NCBI GenBank assembly: GCA_965116865.1 | Contig: OZ220727.1 | Coordinates: 2,604,001-2,668,000 of the forward strand | Source of the DNA: Aldehydirespirator sp965116865 | GTDB lineage: Bacteria; Actinomycetota; Acidimicrobiia; Acidimicrobiales; Aldehydirespiratoraceae | Length of the DNA: 64,000 nucleotides | Reading direction: 5' to 3' | Part shown: piece after piece, positions 8,686-17,823 of the stretch | How positions within the stretch are numbered: the first letter of the stretch is position 1 | How the letters are laid out: every line of letters starts with the position of its first letter | Position numbers and translations under genes: made by a program | The notes under the pieces: generated by a model | Databases searched by the model: none | Told to the model about the DNA's origin: nothing | What the model saw: only the letters and a program-made list of their open reading frames with translations

Positions 8686-9267
8686 GTGAAGTTGTCGGAT
8701 TATGCGCGCAAGATGGGTGTGAATTATCACACGGCGTATGACTGGTGGCGGAAGGGGTTGTTGCCGGTTCCGGCTGAGCAGTTGCCGTCGGGAACGATCA
8801 TTGTTCATGCTGAGACGGTGGCGGATGGTGAGACGGTGGTGTATGCGCGGGTGTCGTCGGCGGATCAGTCGAGCGGGCTGGATGCACAGGTGGCGCGGTG
8901 TGTGGGGTGGGCGACGTCGAGCGGGTTGCAGGTTGATCGTGTGGTGACTGAGGTGGGGTCTGCGTTGAACGGTGCTCGCCGCAAGTTCGTGAGGTTGTTG
9001 TCGGACTCGAATGTGGCTGTGATCGTTTGTGAGCACAGGGATCGTGTGTGCAGGTTCGGGTTCGAGTATGTGCAAGCAGCGTTAGGCGGGTCGGGTCGGC
9101 GGATAGAGGTCGTTGACGACGGCGAGCTCGAAGATGATCTGGTGCGTGATCTGACTGAGGTTGTGACTTCGTTGTGTGCTCGCGTGTACGGTCGCCGTGG
9201 AGCGAAGCGGCGTGCTGAGGCTGCGTTGGCTTCGGCTCAGAGCGTGGATGTCGGTGGTGCGGGCTGA
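8686..9267 (+). CDS. tnpA: IS607-type serine recombinase TnpA
   Basis: 193 aa from GTG at 8686. The N-terminal MerR-like helix-turn-helix reads KLSDYARKMGVNYHTAYDWW. The resolvase-type catalytic domain begins VVYARVSSADQSSGLDAQ, with the nucleophilic Ser in the ARVSS motif near residue 55. It ends with a short basic helical tail. TnpA catalyses IS607 excision and insertion through a circular intermediate. The stop codon overlaps the ATG of tnpB. The IS607 pairing with TnpB and the intact motifs make the assignment firm. Confidence 0.93.
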   Translation: MKLSDYARKMGVNYHTAYDWWRKGLLPVPAEQLPSGTIIVHAETVADGETVVYARVSSADQSSGLDAQVARCVGWATSSGLQVDRVVTEVGSALNGARRKFVRLLSDSNVAVIVCEHRDRVCRFGFEYVQAALGGSGRRIEVVDDGELEDDLVRDLTEVVTSLCARVYGRRGAKRRAEAALASAQSVDVGGAG

Positions 9268-10766
9268 TGCGTAAGGGTCGGGAACCGTTGCCTGAGGGTT
9301 GGTCGCATCAAGCGTTCAAGTTCCGGCTTGACCCTGACGAAGCGACGAAGGTGTTGATTCGTCGTCATGCCGGGATGCGCCGTAAGGCGCACAACTGGAC
9401 TGTGGCGGTTTTCAAAGAGCAGATCGACGAATATCACAAGGCCAAAGCTGCGGGGACCGTGGCGGAGTTGGAGCAGTTGAAGTCGTTTCCTGATTTCCGC
9501 AAGCGATGGAACATCGAGAAACGCGAGTTGTGTGTTGATGGCGACACGTTCCAGGAGTGGTGGCCGGAGGTATCCAAAGAAGCTGCAGCGAACGGAATCT
9601 CTGACGCTGTTGGCGCTTACTGGGATTGGGTTGCGTCGCGGGCGGGGAGACGCAAAGGCCCGAAGTTGGGGTTCCCACGGTTCCACAAGAAGGGACGGAA
9701 CAGGGATTCGTACAGGATCAGCACTGGAACTATCAAGCTGACCGACCGTCGCCATGTGCAGCTGCCGCGTCATGGTGTGATCCGTCTCGGGGAGAACGCT
9801 CGCAGGCTTGACAGGCTCATCAACAAGGGAATGGCCCGTATCAAGTCCGCCACTGTCTCCATCGGGGCGGGCGACCAGTTCTATGTGTCGTTGAAGGTCG
9901 ATGTGTTGAGGCCGCAACGCCATCACAAACCGTTGTCGCCTGTATCCCGTGTCGGGATCGACGTTGGTTTGCGGTGGCTCGCGGTGGTCGCCGCACCCGA
10001 CGGGACAATCATCGAACGCGTGCCGCGCCCGAAACCGTTAGAGCACGCTTTGTCGAAGCTCGCTGTGTTGCAACGCTCCCAGAGCCGAGGGCAGCGAGGA
10101 TCGAACCGCTGCAAGAAACAGCAGCAACGAATCTCCAAGCTACATGCCGAGGTCGCAGCCAAACGCCGCGACTCTATGCACAAGTTGACGACACGACTCG
10201 CCAAAACCCACGGCGAGATCGTGATTGAAGACCTCAACATAGCCGGGATGAAGCGACAGAAAGGCTTGCCCGGCGCACGGGCACGCCGACGAGGGATCAG
10301 CGACGCCGCATTAGGAGAACTGCGGCGACAACTCGAATACAAATGCGAGTGGTACGGCTCCAACCTTGTGTTGGCCGACCGCTGGTTCCCGTCGAGCCAA
10401 ACATGTCACCAATGCGGAACCCGCACCAAAAACGACTGGGAAACCTGTTGGACATGCAAAAACGAGGACTGCGGTGCTCGCCACGACCGTGACGACAACG
10501 CAGCGATCAACCTAGCCCGGTACGGACTCACGGTGGTTTACGAGCCTGTACCGGAACGCAGCAGAGTTGCGGCTGCGAGCGTGGCGCTACCAGAAGCACC
10601 ACGCGAAACGGAAGAGGGACTAGAAGACCCACCCCGGCTCATCCGCTTCGGCGGACCAGCCGATGGCCGTCAGGCCGGGCACGACCCGCTGGGTGAGACA
10701 CACTCACCGAACCGTGAAGAACAAACCACAAGTTCAACCCCGCGAGGGGTGCCAAAAGTCGCGTGA
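9267..10766 (+). CDS. tnpB: TnpB RNA-guided endonuclease of IS607
   Basis: 499 aa. The RuvC-like nuclease residues are all visible: Asp in GIDVGLRWLAVVA (near 230), Glu in IVIEDLNIAGMKRQ (near 320) and Asp in HDRDDNAAINLARYG (near 407). Between the last two lies a four-cysteine zinc finger (CHQCGT, then CWTCKNEDC). The N-terminus has the WED-like AFKFRLDPDE start. About 75 residues follow the last RuvC motif; their DNA overlaps the predicted omega-RNA. It should cut DNA next to a TAM under guidance of that RNA, promoting element retention. No inactivating change is seen. Confidence 0.93.
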   Translation: MRKGREPLPEGWSHQAFKFRLDPDEATKVLIRRHAGMRRKAHNWTVAVFKEQIDEYHKAKAAGTVAELEQLKSFPDFRKRWNIEKRELCVDGDTFQEWWPEVSKEAAANGISDAVGAYWDWVASRAGRRKGPKLGFPRFHKKGRNRDSYRISTGTIKLTDRRHVQLPRHGVIRLGENARRLDRLINKGMARIKSATVSIGAGDQFYVSLKVDVLRPQRHHKPLSPVSRVGIDVGLRWLAVVAAPDGTIIERVPRPKPLEHALSKLAVLQRSQSRGQRGSNRCKKQQQRISKLHAEVAAKRRDSMHKLTTRLAKTHGEIVIEDLNIAGMKRQKGLPGARARRRGISDAALGELRRQLEYKCEWYGSNLVLADRWFPSSQTCHQCGTRTKNDWETCWTCKNEDCGARHDRDDNAAINLARYGLTVVYEPVPERSRVAAASVALPEAPRETEEGLEDPPRLIRFGGPADGRQAGHDPLGETHSPNREEQTTSSTPRGVPKVA

Positions 10767-10794
10767 ACAGAACACAACACTTAAAGCAACGGTT
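10640..10794 (+). ncRNA. Predicted omega-RNA scaffold of the IS607 TnpB
   Basis: The 3' end of tnpB and the bases after it contain the hairpin CCCCGCGAGGGG (10738-10749) and end in AGCAACGGTT (10785-10794). The same ordered blocks occur at the end of the decayed TnpB element on the opposite strand (12249-12306) while intervening bases differ, so structure and termini are conserved. The guide would begin just after 10794. The 5' boundary is a guess. Confidence 0.6.
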
Positions 10795-10812
10795 GGCGAG
10801 GCCGAGGTACGT

Positions 10813-12224
10813 GGCGCTTCGCGTTTGAGGTCGGAGTGGAGGCGGTAGGGGTCCGCGGCTGAAAGCGAGGGATCCCCCAGAATCGGCGCTTCGCGACAGC
10901 CGGGATCTGGAGGATCCCTGTGGAGGTTGACCCTACGCGTGTGTGAGCTGATGTTGGGGCTGGGCGACGTGGAGGTGCTGGGTGTCGACGTCGAGGCCGG
11001 TGCACCGTTGCGGGTGCATGTGCGGCTGCGGGTGCCGAGGCCGGGCTGTGTGGGCTGCGGCGGGCGGCTGTGGTCAGACGGCGACAGCCGGGTGGAGTTG
11101 GTGGACCTGCCGGCGTTCGGGCGGTCTGTGCGGCTGGTGTGGCACAAGCGGCGGTGGCGTTGCGGTGACTGCGGCTGCGAGGCGGGCTCCGTGACCGAGC
11201 AGGACCCGCGGATCGCGTCCGAGCGTGAGAGGCTGACGACGCGGGCGGGGCGTTGGGCGACGCGCCAGGCCGGGCTGGGCCGCACTGTGGCGGAGGTCGC
11301 CGACGAGCTCGGGTGCAGCTGGCGCCCGGTGAACGCCTCGGTGCGGCGCTGGGGCGAGGCGCTGCTCGAGGCCGACACTGAGCGCATTTCAGCCGTCGTC
11401 GCGCTGGGGCTCGACGAGCGCCTGATGTGGCGGCGGGGACGGTCCCGGACCAAGGCCTGGGCGACCGGCATCGTCGACGTCGGCGCAGGCCAGCTGTTGG
11501 ACATAGTCCCAGGCCGCGCCGCCAAAGCACCCGCAGCGTGGCTGTTTGAGCGGCCCCGCCGCTGGCTGGCGGGCATCCGCTGGGCTGTTCTGGACCTCTC
11601 GGGGCCCTGTCGGGCCGCGTTCGACACCGCGGTGCGCGACGCGGCCCAGGCCGCGGACCCGTTCCATGTGGTGCGGTTGGGCAACACCGCCCTCGACGAG
11701 GTCCGCCGTCGTGTCCAGAACCAGACCCTCGGGCACCGCGGCCACAAGCACGACCCGCTGTATCGGGCCCGCAGACTGCTGGTGTCCGCGTCCGAGAAGA
11801 CCACCGACTCCGGCCGCGTCCAGCTGCGGGGCCTGCTCGACGCCGGCGACCCCTACGGCGAAGTCAAAGACGCCCGGCACCGCTGAAGAGACCCTGCGCA
11901 GCATCTATGACATCAACGACGCCGAAGTGGGCGCCGCGACCGTGAACCAGCTCGCCAAGGACCTCCAGGACCCCGGCCTGCCGCCCGAGGTCAACCGGCT
12001 CGGCCGCACCCTGTGGACCTGGAGACACCAGATCGCCAACTGGCACACCGCCAAAGTCACCAACGCCGCCGCCGAAGCCGCCAACAACCTCGTCAAACGC
12101 GTCAAACGCGCCGCGTTCGGGTTCACCAACTTCGCCAACTACCGAATCCGAGCCCTCCTCTACGCCGGCAGACCCAACTGGACACTGCTCGACACCCTCA
12201 CCCCGACCTGAAACGCGGAGAGCC
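10813..12224 (+). mobile_element. ISL3-family insertion sequence, copy 3 (frameshifted)
   Basis: Left end GGCGCTTCGCGTTTGAGGTC and inverted right end GGCTCTCCGCGTTTCAGGTC agree at most positions. Length is 1412 bp. The flanking 8-mers do not match. It lies between the right ends of two IS607-type elements that point at each other. A 3' fragment of a close relative survives at 46174-46272. Confidence 0.85.
10927..12211 (+). pseudogene. ISL3-family transposase with a frameshift near 11870
   Basis: From a TTG at 10927 the frame gives a typical ISL3 start (MTLRVCELMLGLGDVEV), zinc-finger cysteines (CVGCGGRL, CGDCGCEAG) and the DDE region (LGLDERLMWRRGR, AVLDLSGPCRAAF). It stops at 11886. The remaining C-terminal part (AEETLRSIYDIND to NLVKRVKRAAFGFTNF and the final LLDTLTPT) is in another frame ending at 12211. 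One single-base indel near 11870 explains this. A programmed frameshift is possible but I see no obvious slippery heptamer, so decay is favoured. Confidence 0.8.
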
Positions 12225-12248
12225 GCTTAGGCGGCGACCTCGCTCCCT

Positions 12249-12400
12249 AACCGTTGCTGAAAGTCTTGCGTTTTGTTACGCGGCGACCTTCGCGCCCCTC
12301 GCGGGGTTGACGGCTTGTGGGCCGTCTCTGCGCGTCGGCGGGACTGCCGTGCCGTGAGGCTGCGACGCGCCCGCTGGGGTGGCGTCGTGGTCGGTCTCAG
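12249..12400 (-). ncRNA. Relic omega-RNA of the decayed TnpB element
   Basis: On the minus strand, CCCCGCGAGGGG (12295-12306) is followed after about 36 nt by AGCAACGGTT (12249-12258), the same blocks and spacing as at the end of the intact IS607 element. The partner tnpB is broken, but this RNA could still be made and used in trans by the intact TnpB. The 5' limit is a guess. Confidence 0.45.
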
Positions 12401-13293
12401 TGTCCCTCAGTCGCTCAGCCTGCTGTGTTGGGCAGGCTCCGCAGCGGCAACTCAGCTGCGCGCCCTGCCGGGCCTGTTCCCGCAGTCGCGGGTCGGGCTC
12501 GTACCGGGCCAGGTTTATGGCGGCGTTGTCGTCGCGGTGGTGCGTGGTGTCGCACCCCGCGCAGGTCCAACGCTCGCGTCGGCCGATCTTTTGGCGGTGG
12601 CCGCAGCGGTGGCACGTCTGTGAGGACGGGTACCACCACCAGGCGGGAGCCGTACCAGCCGCACTTGTAGGCGAGCTGTCTTCGCAGCTCGCCTAGCGCG
12701 GCGTCGGCGAGCGCCTGTTTGCGGGCGCGTGCTCCCGGGCCTGTCTGCTGCATCAGCGCCGCGATGTGCAGGTCCTCGATCGCGATGACGCCGTGGGTCT
12801 TAGCGAGCCTCGTGGTCAATTTGTGCAACGCGTCGCCGCGGATGTCCGCGACGCGGGCGTGGGCAGCAGAGATCTGTCGTTTGAGTTCGTGTCGGCGGTT
12901 GGAACACTTGCGGCTGCGGGCGTGGCGGCGGTCCAGGCGGCGCAGTTCCGTGAGGGAGGCCTTGAGCGGAGCGGGCATCCCCACCCGCTCGAGGACGGTG
13001 CCGTCGGCGGACGCCACGACAGCCAGCCACCGTGTGCCCAAGTCGATGCCGACACGCGAGCCCGGCTTGGCTGGGCGGTGGTTGGCCTGGGGACGCAGCA
13101 CCTCGACCTGCAACGACACCGACAGCTTCCCGGCGCGCAGCGACACCGTGGCGGACTTGACGCGGGCGCGTCCTTTGGCGACGAGGCGCTCCAAACGCCG
13201 CGCGTTCTCCGCCAGGCGCACGACGCCGACACGCGGCAGCTGCACATGGCGGCGGTCCCCCAGTTCCGCAAACGCCGTTCCAGGCCGTACCAA
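12276..13293 (-). pseudogene. Decayed tnpB (N-terminus lost, one frameshift)
   Basis: The surviving sequence starts within the WED-like region (GDRRHVQLPRVGVVRLAENA) and keeps the RuvC Asp (GIDLGTRWLAVVA) and Glu (VIAIEDLHIAALM). One frameshift near 12640 moves the zinc finger and last RuvC motif (SSQTCHRCGHRQK, HHRDDNAAINLARYE) into another frame, which continues to a stop at 12276. The protein is closely related to the IS607 TnpB at 9267. Its 5' end joins a 140-bp repeat at GGTCCCCCAG, the bases that also end the tRNA-Pro fragment at 16.78 kb. Confidence 0.85.
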
Positions 13294-13400
13294 CGAGTAC
13301 CAAAATGCCCTGACGTGCGATTTTACAATATCGGCGTAACAAGCCGTACCTGCGGATAACCCCCGATAGCGGATCGTCCGTTAGAAGATTCGGCTCTGAA
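13254..13400. repeat. About 140-bp direct repeat, copy A
   Basis: Starting with CGGTCCCCCAGTT and running through GGCGTAACAAGCCGTACCTG to GGATCGTCCGTTAGAAG, this block recurs at 16774-16935 with scattered substitutions and small indels. Copy A interrupts the decayed tnpB; copy B interrupts a doc toxin gene and abuts a tRNA-Pro fragment. The arrangement suggests ends or attachment sites of a lost integrated element. Confidence 0.65.
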
Positions 13401-13456
13401 TAGGCAGCGGTGAGAACGCGCGCTCGGGCTCGGCGACCTCCCACATGAAATCCCAG

Positions 13457-13750
13457 CTAAGGCCGCCGAAAGATGTCGTGGCTGCCGATGCGCCGCCAGA
13501 TGATGTGCGCCTGCCCCGGGGTCTGCTCCTCGCCGTAGGCGAACGTCGCTCGGCCGTTCCCGGCCCACGTCAGCTCGAACACCCCATCGTGTCCCCGGAC
13601 GGGCTTCACGCGCAGGCTGCGTCGCGCCGGCCGGCCGTGCTGCAGATCCTCGACGAACTGAGCGACAGCAGCAAGGAACGCTTCCTGCGAATCGCTGTCG
13701 AGCGCAGCGAACTCCCTTCCAAAAAAGCGCTCCCATTCGTAGGTAGGCAC
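13457..13750 (-). CDS. RelE/HigB-like toxin
   Basis: 97 aa. The pattern (FAALDSDSQEAFLAAVAQFV, RSLRVKPVRGHDGVFELTWA, GRATFAYG then HIIWRRIGSHDIF) matches the compact RelE/HigB fold, in which basic residues on the beta sheet contact RNA and a terminal R-I-G-x-H-D segment is common. It begins 30 bp after the stop of an AbrB-type antitoxin gene, giving an antitoxin-first operon. Members of the family usually cleave mRNA on the ribosome; which subfamily this is cannot be told by eye. Confidence 0.75.
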   Translation of the reverse strand: MPTYEWERFFGREFAALDSDSQEAFLAAVAQFVEDLQHGRPARRSLRVKPVRGHDGVFELTWAGNGRATFAYGEEQTPGQAHIIWRRIGSHDIFRRP

Positions 13751-13780
13751 GATGGTGACCGCCGACAGTGCGAGCGAGAA

Positions 13781-14089
13781 TCAGCGCGGACTGCTGTCGC
13801 CTGGCCCGTCGGTGGTAGCCACCTCACGCAGCGCAGCCAGGAACTCGTCACCGGAGGCGAACACCGGGCCGCGTCTGCCCGCGGCTCGGTCCTGTGTGAT
13901 CTGCCGCTCGCCAGCCTGCCACTCGTCGGTCCAGTACCACCACTGGTCCTTGTCCCGCTGAGAACACGGACGAAGAAGAATGCCGTCGGTTGTCATCTCC
14001 ACATCCAACTCGTCGCCCTCGCTCAGGCGCGCCTGGCGTCTGAGGTTCTTGGGAATCGTCACCCGGCCATCGGACCTCAGCGTCACCAC
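13781..14089 (-). CDS. AbrB/SpoVT-domain antitoxin
   Basis: 102 aa starting at GTG. Residues 1-45 form a swapped-hairpin AbrB domain: VTLRSDGRVTIPKNLRRQAR, then LSEGDELDVEMTTDGILLRP. The acidic/aromatic tail (WWYWTDEWQAGERQI, then DEFLAALREV) is the expected toxin-neutralising segment. The start uses the second of two tandem GTG codons or the first; both are possible. It probably represses its own operon by binding the upstream DNA, as is normal for AbrB-type antitoxins. Confidence 0.8.
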   Translation of the reverse strand: MVTLRSDGRVTIPKNLRRQARLSEGDELDVEMTTDGILLRPCSQRDKDQWWYWTDEWQAGERQITQDRAAGRRGPVFASGDEFLAALREVATTDGPGDSSPR

Positions 14090-14202
14090 ACCACGATCCT
14101 ATCCATCCAGTCGATGCCGAGGCCAAGAACACTGCATCTGCGCAAGGGTGAACTCTCGTCCAAGACCACCACAAGCCATCGCTGACCCTGAACGGCCTCA
14201 GG

Positions 14203-15514
<1,312 letters not shown>

Positions 15515-15540
15515 CCCAACCCGGATTACTCAACAGTCTC

Positions 15541-16641
15541 CTAGTGTCCCGAGTCAGGAATTCGTTGGAGATATGTTGCCAGGTTGTGGAGTATCTCGTC
15601 GGCGCTCTTGTGCCATGTGAACGGGCGAGGGTTGTGGTTCCGGTGGTCGATCCAGTGCTGGATGGAGCCGGTGGGCTCTTTGGTGCTGGTGTGGGTGCCG
15701 CGGCGGATCCGTTTGGTGGTGGGCTCGGCGAACCAGCGCTCGACGAGGTTCATCCACGAGCTGTAGGTGGGGGTGAAGTGGAAGCTGAAGCGGGGGTGGC
15801 GCAGCAGCCAGCGCTGTATGGCGGGGGTCTTGTGGGTGGAGGAGTTGTCCAGCACGACGTGCACCTTGGGGCCCTCGGGGACTTCGCTGTCGATGAGGTC
15901 CAGGAACTTGCGGAACTCGATGGCGCGGTGGCGCGCGGTCATCGAGGAGATGGCTTTGCCCGAGGCGGCGTCGAGCGCCGCGTGGAGGTTGGTGGTGCCG
16001 AAGCGGCGGTAGTCGTGGGTTCGGCGCTGGGGCACACCCGGCATCAAGGCAAGCACCGGCGCGGTGCGGTCGAGAGCCTGGATCCGGGTCTTGTCGTCCG
16101 CGCAGAGCACCACCGCTGCCTCCGGCGGGTTCAAGCACAGCCCGGCGACGTCGCGCGCCTTGTCGATGAACTGGGGGTCCGGCGACACCTTGAACTCCTC
16201 CACGCCATGGGGCCTGAGCCCGAAGGCCCGCCACATCCTCGAGATCGTCGACTGCGACAGCGCCACCTGCGCGGCCATCGAGCGCGTCGACCAGTGCGTC
16301 GCGCCCTCAGGAGCCGACTCCAGCGTCTTGACGATCACCTCCTGCACCTTGTCGTCGCTCACCGCGCGCGGCGCGCCCGGACGCGGCTCGTCGCAGAGCC
16401 CGCCCAACCCGCGCCCCGCGAACCGGCGCCGCCACTTCGACACCGTCGCCTCGCTGCACCCCAGCGACGCCGCGATCGACTTGTTCGTCTCCCCCGCGGC
16501 CGCGCCCAGCACTATCCGGCACCGCAGCGCCAGAGCCTGCGACGACTTCTGGCGCCGCGCCCACCGCTCCAGCGTCTCGCGCTGCTCATCGGCGAGCACC
16601 ACCTCCACCCCACGACGGCCCCTAGCCACCACTGCCTCCAA
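15541..16641 (-). CDS. IS630-family transposase 2
   Basis: 366 aa. The HTH is ASLGCSEATVSKWRRRFAGR near residue 60; the DDE residues lie in VVLCADDKTRIQALDR, HVVLDNSSTHKTPAIQ and NLVERWFAEPTTK. The coding frame runs to the very end of the element, and the stop codon TAG is completed by the base just outside the TA duplication. It differs from the copy at 41863-42963 by only about a dozen residues. Confidence 0.93.
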   Translation of the reverse strand: MEAVVARGRRGVEVVLADEQRETLERWARRQKSSQALALRCRIVLGAAAGETNKSIAASLGCSEATVSKWRRRFAGRGLGGLCDEPRPGAPRAVSDDKVQEVIVKTLESAPEGATHWSTRSMAAQVALSQSTISRMWRAFGLRPHGVEEFKVSPDPQFIDKARDVAGLCLNPPEAAVVLCADDKTRIQALDRTAPVLALMPGVPQRRTHDYRRFGTTNLHAALDAASGKAISSMTARHRAIEFRKFLDLIDSEVPEGPKVHVVLDNSSTHKTPAIQRWLLRHPRFSFHFTPTYSSWMNLVERWFAEPTTKRIRRGTHTSTKEPTGSIQHWIDHRNHNPRPFTWHKSADEILHNLATYLQRIPDSGH

Positions 16642-16706
16642 TCACCGCCTGCATCCACACCAACCATACCACAACCAACCCCAATAACTAAAGACTCAGG
16701 ACACTA
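15542..16706 (-). mobile_element. IS630-family element 2 with TA target duplication
   Basis: 1165 bp. The two ends read TAGTGTCCCGAGTC and, inverted, TAGTGTCCTGAGTC. TA lies at both borders (15542-15543 and 16705-16706). It inserted at the tip of the IS1182 remnant. A near-identical copy of the same length is at 41798-42962 in the opposite orientation. Confidence 0.93.
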
Positions 16707-16741
16707 GATCAGAAATGTGTTCTGACCTGGACTTATGTTTG

Positions 16742-16783
16742 TCGGGCTGGGGAGATTTGAACTCCCGACCTTCGGTCCCCCAG
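16742..16783 (-). tRNA. 3' fragment of tRNA-Pro(GGG)
   Basis: Read on the minus strand the fragment has CTGGGGG (anticodon loop with GGG), the stem half ACCGA, a T-arm GGGAG-TTCAAAT-CTCCC, the acceptor half CAGCCCG and the discriminator A. The 5' half is missing: upstream sequence cannot pair with ACCGA. Breakage at the anticodon loop is a classic crossover point of tRNA-targeting integrases, so this is probably an attachment-site scar. No intact tRNA-Pro is in the window. Confidence 0.7.
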
Positions 16784-16935
16784 TTGCGCAAAGGCCGTTT
16801 CAGCCAGTACCAACGAGTAACAGAATGCCCATCTGACGTGTGGTTTTACGATTTCGGCGTAACAAGCCGTACCTGCGCATCACTGCCCATAACGGATCGT
16901 CCGTTAGAAGTTTCGTTAGAAGATTCGGGCGTCGC
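16774..16935. repeat. About 140-bp direct repeat, copy B
   Basis: This matches copy A at 13254-13400, beginning in the tRNA-Pro anticodon region (CGGTCCCCCAGTT). The motif GTTAGAAG near its right end is itself duplicated here. The truncated doc gene ends at this repeat. Confidence 0.65.
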
Positions 16936-17130
16936 GCGCCAGCCGCAACAGCAGCGAAGCCGCCTAGCCTCCAGCGTTGGGTAGAACTCCTGACCAGCGA
17001 AACCGGCTCGCGGCCGAGCGACAGCCGAGTCCGCCAGACCGACATCGGTCACATGCAGCAGTGCGTTCACCTCGAGCCCGAGAACCTCGCACGCGATGGC
17101 CAGCACATCGTCGAGTTCGAGATGGTTCAA
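16925..17130 (-). pseudogene. Truncated Doc-type toxin
   Basis: The start MNHLELDDVLAIACEVLGLE and the segment GFAGQEFYPTLEA are characteristic of Doc (death-on-curing) toxins, kinase-like relatives of Fic. After LEA a frameshift moves the expected AASLLLRLARD helix out of frame, and the sequence then runs into the 140-bp repeat. The catalytic HxFxDGNKR motif is missing, so no active toxin can be made. Confidence 0.7.
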
Positions 17131-17131
17131 T

Positions 17132-17359
17132 TCACTCGTCCGCGAGCATGCTCAGCAGTTCCTCGTGACGCCGAAGGTTGCGCTGCAGCATCGCCTGGAA
17201 CTCTGGATCACGGCGCCGACGATCCACGTGCTCAGCCAGAGCATCCCTAATAACGTCGCTCACGGTGGTTTCCTCAACTTCCGCGATTGTCCGCACCCTC
17301 TCCGCCAGAGCCTCATCGATGCGCAATGTCATGCTCTTGGTGTCTCCCTGCGATGCCAT
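17132..17359 (-). CDS. Ribbon-helix-helix antitoxin (partner of the broken Doc)
   Basis: 75 aa. MTLRIDEALAERVRTIAEVE followed by TVSDVIRDALAEHVDRR is a CopG/MetJ-like ribbon-helix-helix domain. The basic C-terminus (DPEFQAMLQRNLRRHEELL) would contact the toxin. The stop lies one base before the start of the doc remnant, the usual operon layout. With the toxin destroyed it is an orphan, perhaps still an autoregulator. Confidence 0.8.
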   Translation of the reverse strand: MASQGDTKSMTLRIDEALAERVRTIAEVEETTVSDVIRDALAEHVDRRRRDPEFQAMLQRNLRRHEELLSMLADE

Positions 17360-17823
17360 CTGCTCCTCCTCAGGCGATGCACTTCATCCTGAGCATAGGC
17401 ATCTGGTGGCGAGAAAGAAAGATACCTAGATACCTTACTGCTCCGTGGACCAGGCCAGGATTGCGGTGGACCACATGGCGGGCGAGCGTGTCGAATGAAC
17501 ACGTCGAAGTCCTCCTTGGGGCTCACCAGACGAGGCTCTGGCACAAAGCTCGCCTCGGCCACCACGTACGCCTCTACCGTCCCTGCTGCCCACGAAGGAG
17601 GCTGGCGACCCGAGAACCGGGCCATCCGAGAACGGAACCACGCTGCCGCGCTGCGGTCGGGGTCGATGTCGTGGTTGATGTAGTCGCACTCGACCGCCTG
17701 CGGTTGTCTCGAGATCCGGTCGACTCCATGAGAAGGCGGATCCGTCCCGTCGGATGGCGTCTCTGGGGGTCTTTGGGGGTTCTGAGCGCACGAGATCAGT
17801 GACTCGATTGCCTGTCTGGTCAG
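17360..17823 (-). other. 464-bp interval with an unassigned open frame
   Basis: On the minus strand one frame stays open from about 17810 to 17329 and gives plausible protein (AVECDYINHDIDPDRSAAAW, then AGTVEAYVVAEASFVPEPRL). It overlaps the start of the RHH gene and I recognise no domain. It could be a small unknown gene or a remnant. Nothing else is seen here. Confidence 0.25.

Larger units (their letters stand above)
8640..10794 (+). mobile_element. IS607-family element (serine recombinase plus TnpB)
   Basis: A MerR-HTH serine recombinase gene is coupled by a one-base overlap (TGATG) to a TnpB gene. IS607 makes no target duplication, so the left edge is approximate. The right edge is set at AGCAACGGTT (10785-10794), because the same block closes the decayed TnpB element at 12249-12258 on the other strand. 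Confidence 0.8.
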
